This document shows positions 57,250 through 64,000 of a DNA stretch of 64,000 nucleotides, one piece after another. Both the position numbers and the translations under genes were made by a program. Location of the stretch: positions 26,030 through 90,029 of the forward strand of contig JAKSZP010012200.1 of NCBI GenBank assembly GCA_022478985.1, given 5' to 3'. The DNA comes from Massospora cicadina (lineage: Eukaryota; Entomophthoromycota; Entomophthoromycetes; Entomophthorales; Entomophthoraceae). How positions within the stretch are numbered: the stretch's first letter is position 1; every line of letters begins with the position of its first letter. Below the pieces are notes generated by a model, which saw nothing but the letters and a program-made list of their open reading frames with translations, was not told where the DNA came from and did no database searches.

Positions 57250-58444
57250 AATGGAGAAAAACCCTTGACTTTGAGTGACAAATGGACCATTCCTTAGACT
57301 TTGACAGAGCAGTCACCTCTCTGCACGCCCTCTCTGGCGGACAGACTGTTCTTCTCAGTGTTATCTTCGTCCTTACCATATTTCAAGGATATATCAATAA
57401 TTGCTCATCAAGATAACAAATGAAGGACCTGACCACAGCTGCACTCTCCTATTTGTGGGCCCTCACTTAGGCCCACTTGCCCAACTGTTTTGTTGCAATG
57501 TGGAAGGACCCCGTTTGTCAGACCACATGGCCCCAGTTCAACAGGGTATTCAAGATGGTGCATCCTTCTCTCAAAACCCAGGGAACACACTCAGACCCTG
57601 CATGGGGCAGCCAGTCATCCCCACAATTGAGTATTCACCACTATCTATTGCATTGCAAACCCAGGATATGGTGGCAGAACCTGACCCCTAAAGCTCAACC
57701 TCATGAACTTTATGGACAATGTGGGAAATAAAGCCTTTGGGCAAGCCCTTTATCCCAGTAATCCCAGAAGCCCTGGTAGTTCTTTTTATCAACTTAAAAT
57801 AAATGGATTAAATTGAATACTAACGCCAAAATCTAATAATAAAAACTTTGGCCATGTACACCCATTAATGGACCCAGTAACCTCATTATGCCCTGTTATA
57901 CTACGCCCAAGCTGCAGCAATGCCATCTTAATTTATTAAGAAACCTTAGATTAGGACAAGTAATCGTTAACATATATAATAACACTGGTGTATGTGCCAT
58001 AAATAGCTTAAAAAAGACAGTTGCTCTTTTTTTTGTTTGCTGTGGATATCACAGTAGGTTTGAGGCTTACTGTAATAAACACCTTAGTAGATACTGGTGA
58101 ATATGGTAAAATTTCTGACATCAAGGTAAATCAAGCATTGGGCCTAATGACTACCATGGGGCCCCAGTCATGAGGGCCTTATGGGTGGCTAATGATCACA
58201 CTGCCCTTACATGAACTGATATATTTCTCAGCCCACAGGCAACACTTTCACGCCAACTTCTCAGAAATTCTAGACCTACTTTACCCCATGGTCTTGGGTT
58301 TAGGTTTGTGGCGCCGCCAGTTGGTATCCACCAACCTTGATTGGAACAACCTTGACTTCACATAATTCTATTATGAGGGTGAAATCTCTCTGCTCAATAC
58401 CCTGATGAGAGGCAATGCAATTATGGCAACTGTGATGTACACCC
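57250..58444 (+). pseudogene. Gypsy-type fragment with protease (element G)
   Basis: No gag frame is recognisable in 57250-57890. The plus strand at about 58083-58140 reads TLVDTGEYGKISD, a D-T-G protease site, and about 58287-58365 reads MVLGLGLWRRQLVSTNLDWN, the usual closing motif. The frame changes between them. It is a different family from Gypsy-A and Gypsy-E (no GAS/GAA after DTG). It is cut at 58444 by the LTR of F2; its continuation is not in the window. Confidence 0.6.
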
Positions 58445-59106
58445 TGTCGCAATTTAGTTTACTAAACATTCAATTTTATACTATATTTCTTAAATGTTAA
58501 TTTACTAAACCTTTACAATATAAAAGACAAAAATTTTGATTCCTCAGTCCTTGAAGCTGATGTTAATCTATATAATCTGGTTACTATATACTACCTTGCT
58601 CAGCGCCTACGTTTTATAAGTAGTTATCAGCGATATGATTTTAATTGTTTCTCTTGACGTGGCACATGAGTAAAATTATACTAAGTTTTGATTCCTTACC
58701 ACCCCAATAACAATATACTTAAAATCATGTACTATCATAATTATCTTGGTTTTGCGGCCATATAAACTTATATTCCATCTAATTTATTACTATTAAAATC
58801 TCTCTCTTGCCCCAAGCTGTCAAAAAAATAAACATTAAGGTTTTATTACCCTGAGATATAGGAAAATAATTCCTACCATTTCCAGAATAATTATGCACTG
58901 CCCAATATTCTTGAGTATGCTTTGTAATGATGGGTGTCGCAATTTGAAGGGGATCTGTTGCATAATTAGCTTGTTTAAGTTTCTGAAATAAAACCTTAAA
59001 CAATAAGATCTCTATCCTTTTATTTTAGAACTACTATCCTCATAAGTTTCTTTTTTTATTAAAAAGATTCTGTACCTGTGCTGTTGTGGATTGAGCCTAA
59101 GAGAAA

Positions 59107-60450
59107 ATGCAACATTTGGTGCTCACTACATGGGTCACTTTTGGTACCCTTTCTTCTGATATAAAAACCCAAATTTTTTACACTTATGACGATTTACAGG
59201 GCGATACCACATGTGTTTTGTATGATGAACCAGACTATAAGGAAAGCGCATCAATATTTTGGCTCATGGGCCTACTTTCCAATGCATCTTAATTTGATAC
59301 AGACACAATGAGCGATGAGGAGATCCTAGAATTACACGCCGCCTTAATGGTTTGCTTTTCCCACAGACGGGGCAGTTCCCACTATTACCAATCTATATTG
59401 GGAGACGAACATTTTATGGATCCTGATTAAATTTCAATGGCAAGAAATCTAAGGTTTAAGTTCTCAGTTGGTTTAGTCTAAGCTGAAACAGGAAAAAGGG
59501 TAATTAAAAATTCAAGGTGGAACGGCATCACTTCACTAGTTTAGTAAATTGCCTCCACCAAGACGTTAGAAATACTACTTATAAGTGTAGACAAGCTCAT
59601 GGCCAGGATTACCCCTAGGTTCTAATTATAACATTTATATGGATGCAGTTATGGCCAACTTACCTAACGTTTTGACTACTGTACCCCTACCAGATAATAT
59701 TCCTAGTTCTGATACTCGCCTTGCCACGGCAGATGCCACTTCTGCTATTTCCAACCCCTACAACAGCAATATTTGCCACTCTGTAGATCTGTTCCAATTT
59801 ATTAAGGAACCTTCTCATCACGTCAACGCTGTTAACTTGCCCAAGTTTGATAATCATGGAAATATCCATACCCTCATGCGCTTATTTTGAAATGCCATGG
59901 GAAATACTTATGACCAGGCAAAAATGGCCACGTTGATAAATCTATTGGACCCCTTATAACCAGGAGTTGATGATGCTAAAGATATGTGAGTCTTTCATAT
60001 CTTATCATAATGTAAAAACATTATTATCAAGATTATTGGCGGTGCAGAACTGATGATATGTTGAAAAACTTCCCCATGTCTATCCACTTTAACCCCATTA
60101 AAATATTGTCTTTGTATAATATTTATAATATAAAGCCCAAATGTTGTATAGGGATAAGGTTCTGAGCACTAACAAATTTCAGATCACTTTCTAAAATGCC
60201 TGTGAGCCCTAGAAGGACTTGTATTAGACCATGACACATGTTTTAAATTCTGACAACACCATCACAGAGATGTTAAATTACCTCCACCGCTGTGCACTTA
60301 CTTTTGGCACCCCTAATACAAAGCATTCAATGAATGAAGCTTATGCTCATTTATTGACCTCAACTAACAATAACAATTTGGGAAAAGCTAAGGTGGAGTA
60401 GAAAGATGAATTTTATTTCCAACGATAGTGCAAATATTCCAGTTAATAAA
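59107..60450 (+). pseudogene. F2 gag-like region
   Basis: Open pieces at 59107-59292 (ending FWLMGLLSNAS) and 59639-59890, matching the order seen in F1 (46425-46500, then capsid-like text). A later piece near 60280-60350 reads NYLHRCALTFGTPNTKHSM, matching MDYLHHCALTFDTPNAAYVY of F1 at about 47494. Heavily broken; no zinc knuckle. Confidence 0.5.
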
Positions 60451-60599
60451 CTGAACCATACTGAGCGCTGCCTTGTTAGAAAGGCTTATAAAATGAGTAT
60501 AGCAGAAGAGTTCAATATGCCTCCGCAGCCATAGGCAAACAATGATTAATTTACTTATCTGAGTCAAGAATATACTCTTGACGTGAAAACGCTAGTAAA

Positions 60600-61690
60600 C
60601 TCATATATTCACAATGAGTGTACATACATTGATATTAGCATATACAGAGTTAAAGTTTGAGCAATTGTAGAAAGCAGGGCACTCATCAACATAGTTTACT
60701 TGACACTAATAAGCAAACTTGCGACTGCCCTCAATGTTGCTTATTTTATAGAATATGAAACTTCAGGGCCTAACGCCACTACCTCATTAGAAGCTTATAG
60801 CTCCTTGCCACTGGGGTTTGTACTATAGTATTTTCTTCTCCAGCCATTTTTTACCTCTTGACAACTATGAGATGCTTATTAGGGCCTCTTATAAAAGGAA
60901 ATATTGCCTTAAAGCTGACTACAATATTGATACTTTGGATATAGAGGGGATAATACTTCTCACTTTATTTTACTAGGAAGGCAGCTCCTGATAATGAATA
61001 TTCCTTGTGGGTTTAGATACCATGAGTTCTGCTGACATGATTGATGTTGATTTGCAAAAGTCTAATGAGACTATGACTTGTAGTCCATATAACATCAACA
61101 AGTTGGTTTATGGCACAATAATTTTTAGAAATTTTTCTTGGGCTTTCACCATTCACTAATTGATAGTGTGTATACTCTGCCTCTACGGCTAAATAATACA
61201 GGAGGATAGGGAAGCATCATCACACTGGGCTTAAACTCAAACCATCTTTAACTGTTCACCTTATGCACAAAGGAGGTATCATCCCCCTTAACTGTTGTGA
61301 AAAGTGTAAAAGCACTCTAAATTTACTATTAAGATTTAAAGATTCTAATAGCATTATAATACACTCTGGATGCAGTTTTATTATGGCGCCCAGCCATTAA
61401 GTTTTTGTGAGATTGGATATTTACTTAACAAAACCTGAGGCGCTATATGGTAAAGTTTTCTGCCACTCCGCCAATCTAAAATAAATTTTATTGCTGCCTC
61501 TGATAATGTTTATCCTAATCAGAAAGAAATTGAAGTGTCCTTTAAAAACACATAATCCTACTAATGCACATCAAAAAAATCAAATAATTACCTTTGCTTA
61601 AGGGTTGCCTGGTTATGCCTAATGGCCTCATTATCTTAAAAATTATACTACCACTACTCACTTTTTTGCTCAAATATGTGATCAAGTGAG
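60600..61690 (+). pseudogene. F2 protease-like and C-terminal region
   Basis: Protease-like text (YIDISIYRVKV, stop, AIVESRALINIVYLTLISKL) at about 60630-60715, followed by ETSGPNATTSLEAYSSLPLG as in F1 (TSGPNATTSVLEYNPLLLS). The active site is ESRA in place of D-S/T-G-A. The C-terminal block is at about 61520-61690. The region between is non-coding in appearance. Confidence 0.5.
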
Positions 61691-62222
61691 GATAAACGTT
61701 ATAATAAAGTTTAACCAAACATTCAATTTATTTATTTTAGTTAATTGATTTACTAAAGCTTTTCTCAAATAATTAGACAAGAATTATAGCTTCCTTAGGA
61801 CATGATGTTATTTTAAGTTGTAGAACTAGGCGGCTATAGTTTACCTTGCCTCAGCGCCTACAAGTTTTATATGTAGTAATATAATTGTCAGGATTAGACT
61901 ACTATTGTTTCACTTGCCTTAGCACATGACTAGGATATATATTAAGGTATAATCCCTTCCCATCCCACTAGCAATATACCCAAAATTACGTACTAACTTT
62001 TTCCTTGGTTTTGAGGCCATGTTACTTTCTTTCCCCTTTATTTTTATTACTATTAAAACCTCTCCCTTGCCACCAAGCTGGCAAAAAACATACATTAAGG
62101 ATTTATTATCCTTGGGATATAGGCAATGAGTTCTAACATTTCTAGAATTTTTATGCACTGCCCAATAATTTAGATCATGGTTTTATAATGATGGGAGTTG
62201 CAATTTAGAGGGATATTGTTTA

Positions 62223-64000
62223 TTTAACTGAGGCAAGCTGACCAGGGGACGGGCATTACCAAATATGTGTGGAAAATGAAGAAAGATAAAATTGAGTACC
62301 CCAGGGTACTCAAGTTGCCCCTGTTGCCAGCGGGACTGCCAGGTATGGGGGGTTGGTGCACTACTCCAAGGGGGTTTCCCCCGCTATGGAGCAGGTGTGA
62401 AGGAAGGGGTCTGTGTGGAGGAACCAGAGTGGGAACCACAATTCTATGAGCGCCTGTTGCCTTGGCCTCATATATCCATAGAGCCAGGCTTGGAAGTGCT
62501 CTAATAAGTGGACGTGGAACCTGTTGATAACCCCATGAAAGGTTGGGACTGTGCCCCTGAATGCATCTAAGGCAATGGTTTGGATTGTCCACATTGCAAT
62601 GGGTATCATTAGGGAATGGAGGGTAGATGGGATTGGTGACTTGATTTGTAGTGCGAGGAGGCTCTTTGATATAGAAAATTCCTGCCCGTTTTGGATCTTA
62701 AGCAGGCGCGCGACTTCCTTCCATATAGCTTTGGATGGGGGGCATGTTTCTAGGCGGTGATGTAGGGAGCCCTCCTCTCCACATACTGCGCAGGTTGTGT
62801 GGAGGGAATTGGAGCAGTCCGCCATCCTATAGATCCTTCTCAGACAGCGCCAGGCGATGGCTCTTATTCTCAGCTGTAGGAGTGGGTGGTGCGTCATTTT
62901 CCACACTGCATTCAGTGTGGTTAAGTCGTAAGGAATGTCCAACACATCTAGGTATTCGATTCTAGCAATGGTTGGGGTTGTAGCAAGCATATCTCTCTGG
63001 GGGTGGTTCTCTGAATTTCTTAATTTGAAGTGGGGGCTGGGTCGTCCCCTTCCCTGCAAAGTGCCTGTGTTCTCTATGGTCCGTCCCATGCGGCGGATGG
63101 TTCAGAGGATGCATTTGAAGTGAGGGGAGGTTCCATGTGGACCCGTTGTGGTAAGGTGTTTAGAAAAGTATGATAATAGTCTGGGTGGGCTATGTGGGTT
63201 GGTTAATTTGAGCGCCTGTGCGAAGTTAGTCCTCGCTGCCCTGGACCAGTATTGTTGTGGGAGGTCTGGGGCAAGGACTTCCTTTATCCAGGTTCCCAGG
63301 ATGCGGTTGGCGTGGCTCTCAAAATCTATTAGTCCCATGCCTCCTCTTGAGCGTGGGCCAGAGGGTGTTTCCATCCGTATGGGAGGGTGGGAGCTGGGCC
63401 ATAGCCAGCCCTGAATGAGCGCGTGGATTAAAGTTATGAAGGTAGGTGGGAAGGCGATCGCGTGGGCAGGGTACCATAGTATTGGGAGGATGAGTGAGTT
63501 AGCAACTGTTACTCGCCCCATTAATCCTGAGGATCTTCCCTTGAGGGAGGCGACGCGGGTGGATATCCGTTGTAGCAAGTTTCTTTCTATTGTCTTATTG
63601 GCATATCTCCCTGTTTCCAGCCATATCCCATGGTGGCGGACAGGAGTGGTGTTGGGAGGTGATGCAAAGGGTAAGATGAGTGGGTTTTTCCTTCGTATGG
63701 GGGTATGAGGTTCTGGTGCTATAGCCCAGTTGTTAGTGTACTTGCCTAAGAGAATAATTTCTGTTTTCCTTTTGTTGAGCGATGCATTGCTCACCATGGA
63801 GTATTCCTCTAGGGTGCGTTCCAGCTGTCGGGCATCATTGTTGTTAGCTATACCTGCCACACAGTCATCCGCAAAAGCCAGTATCTTGACTGTTGGGTGG
63901 CCTTGTGCAGTTATGCCTGTGAGGCGTGAGTCAGTTACGTGGAGGAGTGGATCAAAACTGAAATTATACAGCAGTGGGCTGAGGGGATCCCCTTGTTTGA
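62223..64000 (-). mobile_element. LINE-B: 3' half of a well-preserved L1-like LINE (runs off the window)
   Basis: Minus-strand LINE ending at 62223 with the shared tail (TTTGGTAATGCCCGTCCCC, TGGTCAGCTTGCCTC, AGTTAAATAAA). ORF2 is readable in a single frame from the window edge to about 62361, interrupted by one stop. It is the same family group as LINE-A but far less decayed, and its tail is the one closest to SINE-1. Confidence 0.92.
62361..64000 (-). pseudogene. LINE-B ORF2, RT and C-terminal part, one internal stop
   Basis: One frame spans the window edge to 62361 (about 546 codons). It opens in RT block KQGDPLSPLLYNFSFDP at 63950-64000, has an intact catalytic FADD (63864-63875), then RSRGGMGLIDFESHANRIL near 63340, and a Cys-His motif CAVCGEEGSLHHRLETC near 62740-62790. 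The only in-frame stop before the end is TGA at 63102-63104, where LINE-A has a codon other than stop; CGA to TGA at a CpG is a simple explanation. A TAG at 62361 shortens the C-terminus relative to LINE-A. Whether upstream ORF1 and the endonuclease are intact lies outside the window. Confidence 0.88.

Larger units (their letters stand above)
58445..62222 (+). mobile_element. F2: second gag-protease LTR element
   Basis: LTRs at 58445-58962 and about 61698-62222 (shared blocks include CCTTGC(C)TCAGCGCCTAC, CTATTAAAA and TTATGCACTGCCCAATA). The internal 2.7 kb has the same plan as F1: gag-like part (59107-60450), protease-like part (about 60630-60850) and a conserved C-terminal block (about 61520-61690). 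No RT motif. The right end abuts the tail of LINE-B, which obscures the target duplication. LTR sequence is largely different from F1, so they are sister families or old copies. Confidence 0.7.

Noticed and set aside
1..64000. CRISPR arrays, bacterial operons, ribosome-binding sites, rRNA genes
   Set aside because: The window is eukaryotic repeat DNA; no spaced direct repeats of CRISPR type or rRNA-like blocks were seen.

Overview
This is eukaryotic genomic DNA made almost entirely of decayed retrotransposons, nested inside one another. No intact host gene can be identified. The chromodomain Ty3/Gypsy elements with self-complementary primer sites (Tf1/sushi type), L1-like LINEs, tRNA-headed SINEs, a hAT-type MITE and AT-rich spacers suggest a large, repeat-rich fungal genome. 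That is an inference; a vertebrate-like host is not formally excluded. Nearly every coding region carries stops and frameshifts, so most are annotated as pseudogenes.

Left half (1-22330), a four-level nest. A Gypsy element (Gypsy-2: gag and protease at about 490-2978, RT, RNase H and integrase from 19054) is split in frame by a fold-back element (2979-19053). The fold-back has inverted arms of about 1.1 kb around a loop of about 250 bp, and the loop is a direct copy of the arm tips. Its right arm was hit three times by one chromodomain Gypsy family (Gypsy-A): a minus-strand copy (4896-10851), a solo LTR with a perfect 5-bp target duplication (10934-11821) and a plus-strand copy (12080-18862).

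Middle (22331-33640) is AT-rich and gene-poor. It holds three tRNA-derived SINEs (23916-24200, 25676-25805, about 29281-29560), a cluster of hairpins (24295-24507), a 327-bp hAT-like MITE (26380-26706), one unplaced 125-codon ORF, and a 1.9-kb LINE-derived element that carries only ORF1 (29680-31584).

Right half. A second ORF1-only element (33657-45235, with target duplications) is split by a 9.7-kb Gypsy (Gypsy-E, 34326-43986, perfect 5-bp duplication CTGAG), whose 5' LTR carries a further 1.4-kb insert. Then come an LTR element with gag and protease but no visible RT (F1, 45494-49853), a retroelement remnant with a coding tandem repeat, a full-length decayed LINE (51965-57237), a Gypsy protease fragment, a second copy of the gag-protease element (F2, 58445 to about 62222) and the 3' half of a much better preserved LINE on the minus strand (62223-64000).

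Two themes tie this together. First, LINE, ORF1-only element and SINE share a 3' tail of about 40 bp, so one LINE machinery probably mobilised all three. Second, in Gypsy-A and Gypsy-E the primer-binding site just inside the 5' LTR is complementary to a site within the LTR about 30 bp after a TATA-like box, as expected for Tf1-type self-priming.
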